42,280 nt of DNA from positions 1 to 42,280 of IMG/VR virus record IMGVR_UViG_3300047470_000524. One strand, 5' to 3'. Position numbers and translations under genes: made by a program. Below, in pieces: positions 15,591 through 23,256 of this stretch. Source of the DNA: a virus. The notes beneath the pieces were generated by a model, which saw only the letters and a list, made by a program, of their open reading frames with translations, had not been told where the DNA came from and did not search any database. Each line of letters begins with the position of its first letter. The stretch's first letter is position 1.

Positions 15591-18527
15591 CTATTTCCGC
15601 ACAAGCCGATTCCGCTGGCTATCAGTCGTTTGTCGGCCAATTAGTTTCTGCGACGCGGCGACACTTTCAACCTGTGATTGACTGATCCAGCCCTTCACCG
15701 TCTCTGCCAAAACCGCGTCGTTTGCATTCACTGTTGTGCTGAAATAGTTGTTGTTCGTAGGTGCAGAGCGACCAGCGCCGTTCTTCAGGGCATTGCGCAG
15801 CAGGTTGTTGGGCGCGATCTGCGTACCAGCGGGCATGTAGGCAAGTTCAGGACCGTTCTCGCCTACCATGCTCAAGCCGCCCGCAAAACGATCTGTGCCT
15901 TTAGCATTCTTGGCCACGGTTGGGCTTTTCCCAGTGATACCAAGCGACGCTTTCCCCAGACCCTTGACACCGAAGGCCATGCCGATCGCTTCGAAGATCG
16001 CAAACTTGGCGGCCATCTCGATAAGCTGAGCGATAACCGATTTAGCCATATCCGTCATAGCTTCCTTGAACGAACCGGCTCCCAGTACAGCGTCGGCAAA
16101 GCCACGCGAGATATCGTCAATTGCACCGTTGGCGATGCTACCCAGTTGCTCGTTCAGCGTGCCAAAAGACTCGGCATAGCCGATAATCTGCCCCATCACG
16201 GTAGTGGGACGATCACGCGATTGATCGCGGTCCATATCGGCACGTTCGCCAGTCTTCTGCGCTTCCCGATTGGATTCCGCCTGTTGACGCAGACGATCGA
16301 TAACCTCTTTGGTCCAGCCCGCTTTCTGACGATCTAGGGCAAGCTGGTCCTGCTGAAGTTTAAACGCAGCATCTTCCGCCGCCTGCTTCTTCGACAGGGC
16401 AGACCGCTCCATGGCGTGGCGCTTGCGGGTATCACGTTCGTAGCGGGCGGCATCGGTCAGATTGTCGGCTTCGATACGGGCCGCTTCATTGGCAAGATCT
16501 ATTCCGGCCTGTACCTGTTCGCGGGCTTGCTCATCCACCTCAAGTTTGCGGGCAGCTTCAAGGTTGGCGACCCGCTGCGTATAGGTCGCCGCGATTGTTT
16601 CCTTCACCTTGGCCGCATCTGCATCGGTGACGGTTTTTTCCGCTACCTTCTTGGCAAGCTGTCGCAGCTTTTCGTCGCGATCATTGGACAAAGCCTCCAA
16701 TGCGTATTTGTGCCGCTCCTCCGCAGTGACCGCTGAAGCGGCCAGAGCGTCGCGATATTCACGCTCTGCCGCAGCCACTGCATCATCGCCGCGATCCTTG
16801 GCTGTAGCCTTCGCGCCGCCTTTCTTGGGCTTCTCTGGCGCGACCGATAGGGGCTTGGGGGCAAATTCGAGGGCGTTTTGACCCCGGACTTTCCCATACT
16901 CGCCAAGCGCCCAGTTTCGGTTTTTCCAAGCGGTTTGAGCGGTCTGATATTCCTCCGACTGCTGCCACTCAGCATCCTGCCGCGCCGCCGTCGCAGCATT
17001 ACCGCCACGGGCGCGGCGGGGCCGTGCCGCTTCAGCAGCGCCTTTGGCCTTCAGAAAATCATCATTGGCTTTGACCCATTGCTGGGCCGACATCTCGACC
17101 GCCGCCCGCTTGGCCTCAACGGCAAGGCGACCATATTCGCTGGAAAGCAACGCAACCTGATTGGTGAGCCTAGCCGTGTGCTCAAGCTGCGACCGCTGAG
17201 CGCTGGACATGTTGTCGGTGGCGACCTTGGCCTTCGCCTGCGCGGCTTCGGCCTCTTCACGCTTTTTGGTGAGGCCATCGATCGACCGGCTGAGGGCTTC
17301 GGTTTCCAGCGCTGCGTTGACCGATGAAGTCCCAAGGTAGGCGATGGCCGCGCCGATCGCCAGAATAGCGATGCCAATAGGGCCGCCCATGAATGCAAGC
17401 GCCGCCTGCAATCCGCGTGACGCCAGTGTCGCCGCAACTGTCGCGCGCGATACATTATGAATGGCCGCCGTGCGGGTGACGAGTGCAACCGTGTCGGCAA
17501 CGGACGCCACAGTGCTTCGGATCGTCGCCGCCGTACCAACCGCCAAAAGGGTGCCTGCCCGCCCCAGTGCAGGGAGGAAGGTGGCTGCATAGATACCGCC
17601 AACGATCATGATCGACTGACCCAGCACGTCCAGATTTTTCGACAGAGTGCCGATCGCCTGACCGATCCGTTCGGTCACACCATAGGTTGCGTCGGTTTCC
17701 CCCACGAACTTCGTGAAGGCAGTATGGAGGTTGGTCATCGCCTGCGTGACGGTCAGCGGTGCCTTGGCGGCCTGCGCCTCAAGGCTGGCCGAACCCTTTA
17801 GGAAATTGTCGAAGAATTCCTTTGATGACAGATTGCCGTCGATCATGGCGGCGCGCAGCTTCGCCACGCTGCCACCGTATTTGTCGCTGCCCCGCGCGAC
17901 GGCCTCAAGGATCGGGCGCGCACCTTCATTAATGCTGTTGAATTCTTCTGCGCGGACGGTTCCACCTGCCAAAGCCTGTGACATCTGCAATAGCGCGCCA
18001 GACGCGGACGCGGCATCGCCACCCTGAACACGCAAGGCTGCCGTCACACCGTTGGCGAATTTCAGAAGTTGGGATTGGGACGCGCCCAATTCGCCCGCTG
18101 ACTGAGACAGGCGCGAATACAGGGTACCAAGGGGTTCGATCGCCACGCCATTGGCGATGGCGCTTTTGTAAAGCTGATCCTGAACGACTTTGAGGTTGTT
18201 GCCCTCAACACCCGCAACCTTCAGTGAATTGGTGAAGCGGGTCCATGTTTCAGCAGCCTTGAGCGCTTCGTGTCCTGCAAACAGGCCCGCAATGGTAGCG
18301 CTCAATGCACGAAGCTGCGGCCCCATAGCACCGATCTGACGTTGCAGACCGGAAAGGATGGTGTTGTTGTTCCATGCGCTTTCGGCTGCCTTCGCAGCTT
18401 TGCGATGTGCGTCCGCCATCTGCTGTGCAGCGCGACTATTAATTCGATTGAGACGTTGTAGTTCGCGCTCTAGGTCGCGCATGTTCGCGCGAAAGCGAAC
18501 TTCCATTGCATTGTTCTGGCCAGCCAT
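15591..18527 (-). CDS. tail tape measure protein
   Basis: 978 residues. The N-terminus has a coiled coil (residues 10-45), then a tape-measure-domain region at about 70-260 (LAGGTVRAEEFNSINEGARP, a hallmark string of TMP_3-type proteins, followed by KEFFDNFLKG). Hydrophobic stretches lie near 305-345 and 380-405 (GGPIGIAILAIGAAIAYLG). A long alanine/glutamate/arginine coil covers about 430-790. Near the C-terminus are GAGSFKEAMTDMAKSV and GENGPELAYMPAGT, typical of tape-measure C-termini. It sets tail length and may enter the host envelope. The position downstream of a frameshifted chaperone is canonical for siphophages. Confidence 0.95.
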   Translation of the reverse strand: MAGQNNAMEVRFRANMRDLERELQRLNRINSRAAQQMADAHRKAAKAAESAWNNNTILSGLQRQIGAMGPQLRALSATIAGLFAGHEALKAAETWTRFTNSLKVAGVEGNNLKVVQDQLYKSAIANGVAIEPLGTLYSRLSQSAGELGASQSQLLKFANGVTAALRVQGGDAASASGALLQMSQALAGGTVRAEEFNSINEGARPILEAVARGSDKYGGSVAKLRAAMIDGNLSSKEFFDNFLKGSASLEAQAAKAPLTVTQAMTNLHTAFTKFVGETDATYGVTERIGQAIGTLSKNLDVLGQSIMIVGGIYAATFLPALGRAGTLLAVGTAATIRSTVASVADTVALVTRTAAIHNVSRATVAATLASRGLQAALAFMGGPIGIAILAIGAAIAYLGTSSVNAALETEALSRSIDGLTKKREEAEAAQAKAKVATDNMSSAQRSQLEHTARLTNQVALLSSEYGRLAVEAKRAAVEMSAQQWVKANDDFLKAKGAAEAARPRRARGGNAATAARQDAEWQQSEEYQTAQTAWKNRNWALGEYGKVRGQNALEFAPKPLSVAPEKPKKGGAKATAKDRGDDAVAAAEREYRDALAASAVTAEERHKYALEALSNDRDEKLRQLAKKVAEKTVTDADAAKVKETIAATYTQRVANLEAARKLEVDEQAREQVQAGIDLANEAARIEADNLTDAARYERDTRKRHAMERSALSKKQAAEDAAFKLQQDQLALDRQKAGWTKEVIDRLRQQAESNREAQKTGERADMDRDQSRDRPTTVMGQIIGYAESFGTLNEQLGSIANGAIDDISRGFADAVLGAGSFKEAMTDMAKSVIAQLIEMAAKFAIFEAIGMAFGVKGLGKASLGITGKSPTVAKNAKGTDRFAGGLSMVGENGPELAYMPAGTQIAPNNLLRNALKNGAGRSAPTNNNYFSTTVNANDAVLAETVKGWISQSQVESVAASQKLIGRQTTDSQRNRLVRK

Positions 18528-18531
18528 CGAC

Positions 18532-18537
18532 TATTTA
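18532..18537 (-). promoter_or_regulatory. TAAATA element, 4 nt before ATG 18527
   Basis: Minus strand reads GACTAAATA-GTCG-ATG, in the 31-bp gap before the tape measure gene. Confidence 0.5.
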
Positions 18538-18558
18538 GTCAGATGGCCGGACTATCAG

Positions 18559-18792
18559 TTATTCGTTGGCCTGTTCGGCTAGCCGTCGAAACGCAGTTTT
18601 TGCCTCTTCTATCGAAGGTGGCTGCACCGCTTCCTGTTCAGGGAAATGCCTTCGTTGGTAGCCTTTAACGGCCGCCTCATATTCCCATAGATAAAGCGAT
18701 TTCGCTTCGGTCGGGCCGATCCCGATCGCTGCACAAGCACCTATGATTTCGCCCCAGTCGGTCAGTAGATCGCCGGGGCTAGCTCCTCCCCC
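18559..18792 (-). CDS. -1 frame extension of the tail assembly chaperone (GT-like product)
   Basis: A -1 frame relative to the upstream chaperone is open from just left of a TGA at 18793-18795 to TAA 18559-18561. It encodes a credible domain: DWGEIIGACAAIGIGPTEAK, then LYLWEYEAAVKGY and a terminal helix EEAKTAFRRLAEQAN. It has no ATG, GTG or TTG start before that domain, so ribosomes must enter by a -1 shift between 18762 and 18792. The only homopolymer there is G5 (18788-18792, in GAG GGG GAG). Lambda G/GT-type genes before tape measure genes work the same way. The fused product would be about 190 residues. Confidence 0.75.
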   Translation of the reverse strand, partial: GGGASPGDLLTDWGEIIGACAAIGIGPTEAKSLYLWEYEAAVKGYQRRHFPEQEAVQPPSIEEAKTAFRRLAEQANE

Positions 18793-19130
18793 TCATCGTC
18801 AACGGCCTCCAAATCAACGCCGAAAAGTGAAGCGGAAAGGATCGAACCTGCCAGCACTGCATATTCGTGGAAATAGCCCGGTATGATGGCACGTCCGACA
18901 AGATCAAAGGCGTCTTTTTGGTGCATACCGCCTCCGACGAGGCCAAGGCGAACCACTTCAACAACGTCTTGGATTTCCCATTCGCCACGCACAAACCGGT
19001 TGAACAAAGCGCCCGGTCCTGCGGCCAATTTTTCTTGCAACGCGATGAGTTCTTCAACCCGAAGGCAAAGGTCATAATAACCTTCGCCCACGAACTGATT
19101 TTCAAGTTTTGCTGAACGCGGCGCTTCCAT
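18762..19130 (-). CDS. tail assembly chaperone (lambda G-like, zero-frame product)
   Basis: 122 residues from ATG 19130, which overlaps the tail-tube stop as TGATG; a longer frame upstream is antisense to coding sequence and is discarded. The protein is helical (LCLRVEELIALQEKLAAGP, IQDVVEVVRLGLVGGG, YFHEYAVLAGSILSASLF) with an acidic end (DDEGEEL). FNRFVRGEWEIQDVVEVVRLG resembles gene-transfer-agent/phage tail chaperones. Lying between tail tube and tape measure, it should keep the tape measure protein soluble and recruit tail tube subunits. Near its 3' end ribosomes probably shift to the -1 frame. Confidence 0.75.
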   Translation of the reverse strand: MEAPRSAKLENQFVGEGYYDLCLRVEELIALQEKLAAGPGALFNRFVRGEWEIQDVVEVVRLGLVGGGMHQKDAFDLVGRAIIPGYFHEYAVLAGSILSASLFGVDLEAVDDEGEELAPAIY

Positions 19131-19564
19131 CAGACAGTTGCCGTAACGGTGACAGCACCAGACTGTTCGAACGTCATCGTTGCTTCGACCATCTCGACGC
19201 GGTCGCCGGTGATCTGGAACGAAGTCAGGATATAGGGGCCGGTGACGGTGGCGGCAGGACCGGTGAACTTGATATTCTTCGCAACACCAGAGGCTGCCCA
19301 ATCCATGTATTCCTTTAATGACGCAGTATGCAGCAAACCCGCGCCGTCGATCTTCGAATCCGTAGACTGAGCAACACGAACCGTGGTGGCGGGCAGCGCC
19401 TGATTGGTGGCATCGGGAACTTCAGCGCTGGCCGTATTGACGGTCATCGTGAGACTGCGAGTGGTATTAATGAGCGCGGGATGTGCGAAAATTTCGGTCG
19501 GCGTAGCGCCGTTTCCAATCTGCACTGTGTACTGATAACCGCGCGCGGTCGTGATAGCTACCAT
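19130..19564 (-). CDS. major tail tube protein
   Basis: 144 residues from ATG 19564 (an in-frame TTG at 19582 is less likely). The sequence is beta-rich with features of TP901-1/lambda V-type tube proteins: a short N-terminal strand, ALINTTRSLTMTVNT, and a C-terminal half with FTGPAATVTGPYILTSFQIT then an EATMTFEQSGAV strand. Unlike its neighbours, it has a 5' leader of about 30 nt containing a near-perfect palindrome, and a GGAG 12 nt before the ATG. It should be among the most abundant virion proteins. It is coupled to the chaperone gene by a 1-nt overlap. Confidence 0.8.
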   Translation of the reverse strand: MVAITTARGYQYTVQIGNGATPTEIFAHPALINTTRSLTMTVNTASAEVPDATNQALPATTVRVAQSTDSKIDGAGLLHTASLKEYMDWAASGVAKNIKFTGPAATVTGPYILTSFQITGDRVEMVEATMTFEQSGAVTVTATV

Positions 19565-19575
19565 GGGTAATTTAA

Positions 19576-19602
19576 ACTCCAAACAATTGTTCGGAGTATT
19601 TA
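19576..19602 (-). promoter_or_regulatory. TAAATA element plus palindromic leader of the tail tube gene
   Basis: TAAATA lies at 19597-19602 (minus). Next to it is a 22-nt palindrome (19576-19597) with arms ACTCCGAACAA and TTGTTTGGAGT, one mismatched pair. The downstream arm carries the only GGAG before the ATG, so an RNA hairpin would mask or present the ribosome site. The same design precedes the major capsid gene. Confidence 0.6.
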
Positions 19603-19615
19603 TTCAAGCGACGCG

Positions 19616-19996
19616 TTATGCCGGTTGAAGCAGATACATCAATTCGATCCATGCCCGCTTCGTCATTCCATCGGGTTCAGTCGAATAGACCGTTTGCACA
19701 TAGTGACTTTCGCACGTCGCAAATCCTACGACTGGCAAGTCTATGGCAAGGGCTTTTGTCACCAACCCAGCCACCTGTTTGACCTTCGGCGTCGTGCGCT
19801 CAAACACATGGACGTTGACGGTGCAGGCATAGAATTCACCCGCGTCAAATTCGGCGTCGATGATGTCATCACCGATCTTGATGTAAGGAGGTTGCTGGTT
19901 CGCATCGACCTCATGGACGACGGCGTCATCGGTGACGGCAGTGATGGCCTGATAGACGGAGCGCTGAAGTTCGTACGATGGATCGGTGGTCATCAC
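19616..19996 (-). CDS. tail completion protein, DUF3168-like
   Basis: 126 residues. The start PSYELQRSVYQAITA followed by AVVHEVDANQQPPYIKIGDD matches DUF3168 tail terminator/completion proteins: an N-terminal helix, then a P-P-Y-I-x-I-G strand. Later comes CTVNVHVFERTTPKV, the conserved edge strand before a helix. It probably forms the hexameric ring joining tail to connector. It overlaps the upstream gp10-like gene by 4 nt. Confidence 0.85.
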   Translation of the reverse strand: MMTTDPSYELQRSVYQAITAVTDDAVVHEVDANQQPPYIKIGDDIIDAEFDAGEFYACTVNVHVFERTTPKVKQVAGLVTKALAIDLPVVGFATCESHYVQTVYSTEPDGMTKRAWIELMYLLQPA

Positions 19997-20397
19997 ATGC
20001 CCACTGCTTGCCGGATCAGTTTACGCAGGGCGCGAACCAGCGCCTTGCGGTGTTTGCGAACAATCAGCTTTTTGGCGGGCTGCCAAACATGCGCGCCTTC
20101 GATCCACGTCCCGTTGAGGTTGTGACCAAATTCAAGTGCAGCACCATATGGAAGCTGATCATTACCGATTGAGACGACATATTCGGCTGCCTTGGGATCG
20201 CCCTTGGTGAGTTCGATCGTGTCTGCAATATGCGGACCTTCATCGGACCGAGGCATATTGCGTCTGACGGTGCGTTCGAATTCGCGAGCGTGCTTTACGT
20301 TCGCTGCTTCAGCAGCGTCGTGCATCTTGGCAGGTAGGCGGCGAAGGTCATCGGCAAACTGCCGCATGTCGATCGACATGGACCACATATTAGCCAT
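19993..20397 (-). CDS. HK97 gp10-like tail-head connector protein
   Basis: 134 residues. A basic N-terminal helix (FADDLRRLPAKMHDAAEAAN) precedes the hallmark ALEFGHNLNG region, which in HK97 gp10 proteins reads Y-x-x-x-x-E-F-G-x, and a basic C-terminal helix (RKHRKALVRALRKLIRQ). It sits between the head closure and DUF3168 genes, the usual order. An 8-nt overlap with the upstream gene suggests coupled translation. Confidence 0.85.
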   Translation of the reverse strand: MANMWSMSIDMRQFADDLRRLPAKMHDAAEAANVKHAREFERTVRRNMPRSDEGPHIADTIELTKGDPKAAEYVVSIGNDQLPYGAALEFGHNLNGTWIEGAHVWQPAKKLIVRKHRKALVRALRKLIRQAVGM

Positions 20398-20755
20398 TGC
20401 TCACCTCCCCTGCCGTGCAGGCCAGCAGCAGGAACGATTTCCGCCCATCCTCAAGCGATCCCACCCATTTGATATTGTAGATTTGTCCGGACCGGGCATT
20501 GACGGCGATGTCTGCCGATGTGACCGCAAGAGCGGCGTCTGAGCGGCGAATGAGGATGTCAGCAGGCGCAAGGCCGCTCAGTCGCTGGGACTGGACGCTT
20601 TCGCCACCACGGGTTTGCACAATGCGCGCAGGCAGGTCGGTCAACAGGTCGGACCAGCTATCGACATAGCCGCCCATACCGTCGCTGATGCGATCACGAC
20701 GACGGATAGTCACACGATCGGACAAAGACCCCGCGCCGGGGACGCGCCACGCCAT
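20390..20755 (-). CDS. phage head closure protein
   Basis: 121 residues from ATG 20755. GSLSDRVTIRRRDRISDGMG followed by GYVDSWSDLLTDLPARI matches head closure proteins of the SPP1 gp16/HK97 gp7-type family (L-x-x-R-V-x-I-x-x, then G-G-x-x-x-x-W and A-R-I). Later NARSGQIYNIKWVGSLEDGR is the conserved Y-x-I-x-W-V-G strand ending. It seals the filled head and binds the tail. It starts 2 nt after the stop of the small upstream gene. Confidence 0.85.
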   Translation of the reverse strand: MAWRVPGAGSLSDRVTIRRRDRISDGMGGYVDSWSDLLTDLPARIVQTRGGESVQSQRLSGLAPADILIRRSDAALAVTSADIAVNARSGQIYNIKWVGSLEDGRKSFLLLACTAGEVSNG

Positions 20756-20757
20756 GA

Positions 20758-20925
20758 TTAGGCGTCCTCTTCGTCCGTCAGAATATCGTATTCTTCGGCC
20801 GCACCGGTTTCGATAGCGCGCATAGCGCATTCGTAGGCGACCTCGCCGACCCAGTCGGCTTCGTAGGCGATCGTCTTGTAGTCGGTTTCGCGATAATCGA
20901 AATCGCGCAGGAATTTCAGCGTCAT
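20758..20925 (-). CDS. small acidic phage protein between connector genes
   Basis: 55 residues (KFLRDFDYRETDYKTIAYE, then EVAYECAMRAIETG and an acidic tail DILTDEEDA). No family was recognised. A TAAATA element is 4 nt before the ATG and no Shine-Dalgarno site is seen. Its stop is 2 nt before the head closure start. Small proteins at this place vary among related phages. Confidence 0.65.
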   Translation of the reverse strand: MTLKFLRDFDYRETDYKTIAYEADWVGEVAYECAMRAIETGAAEEYDILTDEEDA

Positions 20926-20929
20926 CGGA

Positions 20930-20935
20930 TATTTA
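20930..20935 (-). promoter_or_regulatory. TAAATA element, 4 nt before ATG 20925
   Basis: Minus strand reads TGATAAATA-TCCG-ATG; TGA is the stop of the preceding connector gene. Confidence 0.5.
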
Positions 20936-21490
20936 TCAAAACCCGGCGTAGCGCTGGAGGATCGACGCCACCGCAAGCGGGATTTCCCGAATGGTCGCCT
21001 CTGACGTTGCTTCGCGGTGCATGTAATAGTGACCGACCAGCAAGCGGATGACATGCTTGAGGTCGGCAGGCGCATCGTCGTATCCAGCGGTGAATTCGAT
21101 TTTCACCCCACCGGGCTGGGCGCAAAGCGCCTGGCCCTGCGGGCCAGCGTCATTAATCCGGATAACTGCCGGACGCTGATCGATATCGACATAGTAGGAT
21201 GCTGGGTCCAGCGCGACACCATCGACTATGATGGATTGGATGGCTTTGACCGGATGCAGCGGGACGGAGATGCTGCGGGACAGCCTATCAAGCGACATTC
21301 GCCACGTTTGATCCACCAGCGCCAGTCCCACGCCGTTTGGCCCTTCGATGCTGTCGGTGGCGACATCGATTAGGATTGCGATGGTCGCGTCCTCATCGCT
21401 GTGGGCAATGTTGAGGTGGCGCTTTACGTCTTCAACGGTGACGACAGAGGCAGTGGGTGCAACGGTCCGCTTGAGTTTTGTCCAGTTCAT
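20936..21490 (-). CDS. head-tail connector protein (HK97 gp6-like)
   Basis: 184 residues. The N-terminus VVTVEDVKRHLNIAHSDEDA followed by ATIAILIDVATDSIE is the signature of gp6-like connector proteins (S-L-x-E-x-K-x-H-L-R-I/V, D-D-x-x-I). A middle V-D-Q-T-W strand and the C-terminal IRLLVGHYYMHREA fit the same family. It attaches beneath the portal. Its start has TAAATA 5 nt upstream, and it is the first minus gene after the intervening plus-strand gene and bidirectional terminator, so it may need its own promoter. Confidence 0.85.
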   Translation of the reverse strand: MNWTKLKRTVAPTASVVTVEDVKRHLNIAHSDEDATIAILIDVATDSIEGPNGVGLALVDQTWRMSLDRLSRSISVPLHPVKAIQSIIVDGVALDPASYYVDIDQRPAVIRINDAGPQGQALCAQPGGVKIEFTAGYDDAPADLKHVIRLLVGHYYMHREATSEATIREIPLAVASILQRYAGF

Positions 21491-21495
21491 ACCGA

Positions 21496-21501
21496 TATTT
21501 A
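21496..21501 (-). promoter_or_regulatory. TAAATA element, 5 nt before ATG 21490
   Basis: Minus strand reads GCATAAATA-TCGGT-ATG. It would restart transcription of the connector genes beyond the terminator at 21814-21840. Confidence 0.55.
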
Positions 21502-21558
21502 TGCCCGCGCCGGAATTCAGTGCGGCGGCGAAAAGGGACTATCAAGAGGGACCGAAGC

Positions 21559-21813
21559 ATGTCGGATTGGAAAACCAAGATCATTTTAGCAGCAGGTGAG
21601 ACCACCAAACCCACAGGAAGTCGCAGCACGGGGTTCATGCAGGAAACCGACGTGTACGACTATGATGTTGTCGCCGCAGATGGAACGAAGGTCGGAAATA
21701 TTACCGTCGAAGATCATACAGCGGTCAAGGGTTTTAAGCGTACCGTCACCGTGACTCAAACTGACGCGTCCGGCAAAACCATCGTCCATGAATCTTGGAA
21801 CCCGCCGAAGTAA
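21559..21813 (+). CDS. opposite-strand small protein inside the head operon (moron)
   Basis: 84 residues from ATG 21559, preceded by GAGGGA at good spacing. The chain is a small beta-rich domain (DVYDYDVVAADGTKVGNITV, then FKRTVTVTQTDASGKTIV) ending in WNPPK. No family was recognised. It is transcribed against the head genes, between capsid/60-residue and connector genes, and is followed at once by an intrinsic terminator. That autonomous arrangement is typical of morons expressed from the prophage. No clear promoter was identified; it must lie within about 60 bp upstream, overlapping the connector start region. Confidence 0.7.
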   Translation: MSDWKTKIILAAGETTKPTGSRSTGFMQETDVYDYDVVAADGTKVGNITVEDHTAVKGFKRTVTVTQTDASGKTIVHESWNPPK

Positions 21814-21840
21814 AAAGGGGCGGTTTCCCGCCCCTTTCTT
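21814..21840. terminator. bidirectional intrinsic terminator
   Basis: AAAGGGGCGG (21814-21823) and CCGCCCCTTT (21828-21837) form a perfect 10-bp stem with a 4-nt loop. TTTCTT follows on plus, and TTTTTAC on minus. It directly follows the stop of the plus gene and the stop of the minus 60-residue gene. Confidence 0.8.
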
Positions 21841-22021
21841 ATTCTACCTTTGGCTTTTTGACCGCCCGTTCCTTGGTCAGGGCGACTGTGGCGCGCTCTT
21901 CATCCTCTACCGGCTCCGCATATCCGGCAGCAATGAGCCGGACAGCATCTTCACCGTCGATGATGTCGCCGATGTCCCGATGAGGATCACCAGCGAGCGC
22001 CACCAATAGCTTGGCTCGCAT
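21839..22021 (-). CDS. small phage protein downstream of capsid
   Basis: 60 residues (KLLVALAGDPHRDIGDIIDG, RLIAAGYAEPV, basic end KKPKVE). Small proteins with an A-G-Y-A-x-P-V ending often follow the major capsid gene in HK97-like phages and may be connector accessories, but no function is established. The ATG overlaps the capsid stop (TGATG). Its stop lies in the bidirectional terminator. Confidence 0.65.
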   Translation of the reverse strand: MRAKLLVALAGDPHRDIGDIIDGEDAVRLIAAGYAEPVEDEERATVALTKERAVKKPKVE

Positions 22022-23205
22022 CAGGCCTGCACCAACACCTTGATGGCGCTGTTGTCCATCACACGGCCGTCAATGCGGGCAAAACCAACGAAACCAACCT
22101 GATCGCTGTCGGCGTAGCGTTCATCAAGACGCTTGATCGACAGACCGCCAGCCAGCCGCCCGGTATATTTCTGGAAATCGCCACCAAGAACGGTGCGGAC
22201 GCCGGTGGCGGCAACACTGGGCATGTCGTTGTTGACGTAATAGCGCTGACCGGCGATCGTTTCTGCGACCGGGCCGTTAGCCGGGGTCCAGATGTAGCGG
22301 CCTTCGCCATCCTTCAGCTTACGAAGCGTCTTCAGCATATTGTCATGGAACATATAAGCGAAGTTGGATCGATAGGCCGGGTCGACCGAATGGAACAGGT
22401 CGATGAGTTCGTCATAGAGGATGCCCGTCTGCGTGGCAGCGGTGACACCGACCGACGCACCGGTGACGATACCCTGCGGCTGCGCCGTCCCGGTTCCCTT
22501 GGTCAGAAGCTCATTGATACCACGGCCGAAGCGCTCACCGATCGCCTTGCCCACGAAATCGACGATGTTGATGGCGCTGTCGGCAATCAGTTCGCTCGAA
22601 ACCTTGAACACGCCGCTGGTCAGCTTATAAGCACCCAGCGAGGTCTGACCGAAGACCGCATCAGTATCAGCAGCCTGCGTGTTTTCAGCAATCAGCGTGG
22701 CCTTGTTACCCGTGTCATTGTTCGTGGCGAACGCCATCGGATTGCCCGACGCGGTGATCAGATAGTTGATCGGTCCACCTACGTTCAGGGGACCATAAGC
22801 CTTCATAGTCTCGATGAGGGTACCGTTGAGGTCAGTCGGAACGGTATAGCCGCCAGCAGCATTGGTCGCTACACCAGCAGCGCGAACTTCAGCGGACGAA
22901 ACCATGCCACGCAGATAGTCGGTGAATATGCCAGCCCGGACGTCTTCATCCGACAGGCCAGCAGAACGTGCTTCGACTTCTACCGTCTGGGCAGGGATGT
23001 CGGTAGCGATAGCGGACCATTCACGGCTACGCGCTTCGGCACCGGCCATACGATCGGAACGAGCAGCATAGGCGTCAGCATCGACCATCATACGGTCAAA
23101 TTCAGCTTCCTTCTCACCACGGTTTTCGTCAGTGATAGTGTTGAGTAGATTGCGCGCTTGATTTGCAATCTCTTCCGACTTCAGTCGGAGTTCATTGGCG
23201 TTCAT
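22021..23205 (-). CDS. major capsid protein, HK97 fold
   Basis: 394 residues from ATG 23205. An N-terminal charged coiled coil (about 1-60, delta/scaffold-like) is followed by the HK97 family body: GGYTVPTDLNGTLIETMKAY near 130, GQTSLGAYKLTSGVFKVSSE near 200, then a region with GTGTAQPQGIVTG and an FAYMFHDNMLKTLRKLKDGE string. The C-terminal half has GDFQKYTGRLAGGLSIKRLD and FVGFARIDGRV, all hallmark capsid segments. The prohead protease upstream probably cleaves after the coil. The leader carries a palindrome shared only with the tail tube gene. Confidence 0.95.
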   Translation of the reverse strand: MNANELRLKSEEIANQARNLLNTITDENRGEKEAEFDRMMVDADAYAARSDRMAGAEARSREWSAIATDIPAQTVEVEARSAGLSDEDVRAGIFTDYLRGMVSSAEVRAAGVATNAAGGYTVPTDLNGTLIETMKAYGPLNVGGPINYLITASGNPMAFATNNDTGNKATLIAENTQAADTDAVFGQTSLGAYKLTSGVFKVSSELIADSAINIVDFVGKAIGERFGRGINELLTKGTGTAQPQGIVTGASVGVTAATQTGILYDELIDLFHSVDPAYRSNFAYMFHDNMLKTLRKLKDGEGRYIWTPANGPVAETIAGQRYYVNNDMPSVAATGVRTVLGGDFQKYTGRLAGGLSIKRLDERYADSDQVGFVGFARIDGRVMDNSAIKVLVQA

Positions 23206-23213
23206 ATTAAGAG

Positions 23214-23245
23214 ATATCTCCAAACAATTTGTTCGAAGATATTTA
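23214..23245 (-). promoter_or_regulatory. TAAATA element plus palindromic leader of the capsid gene
   Basis: CATAAATA lies with its hexamer at 23240-23245. A 29-nt imperfect palindrome (23214-23242; arms ATATCTTCGAACAA and TTGTTTGGAGATAT, two mismatched pairs, 1-nt centre) fills the leader. GGAG in the second arm is 12 nt before the ATG, the same spacing as in the tail tube leader. Confidence 0.6.
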
Positions 23246-23256
23246 TGCAAACGCCG

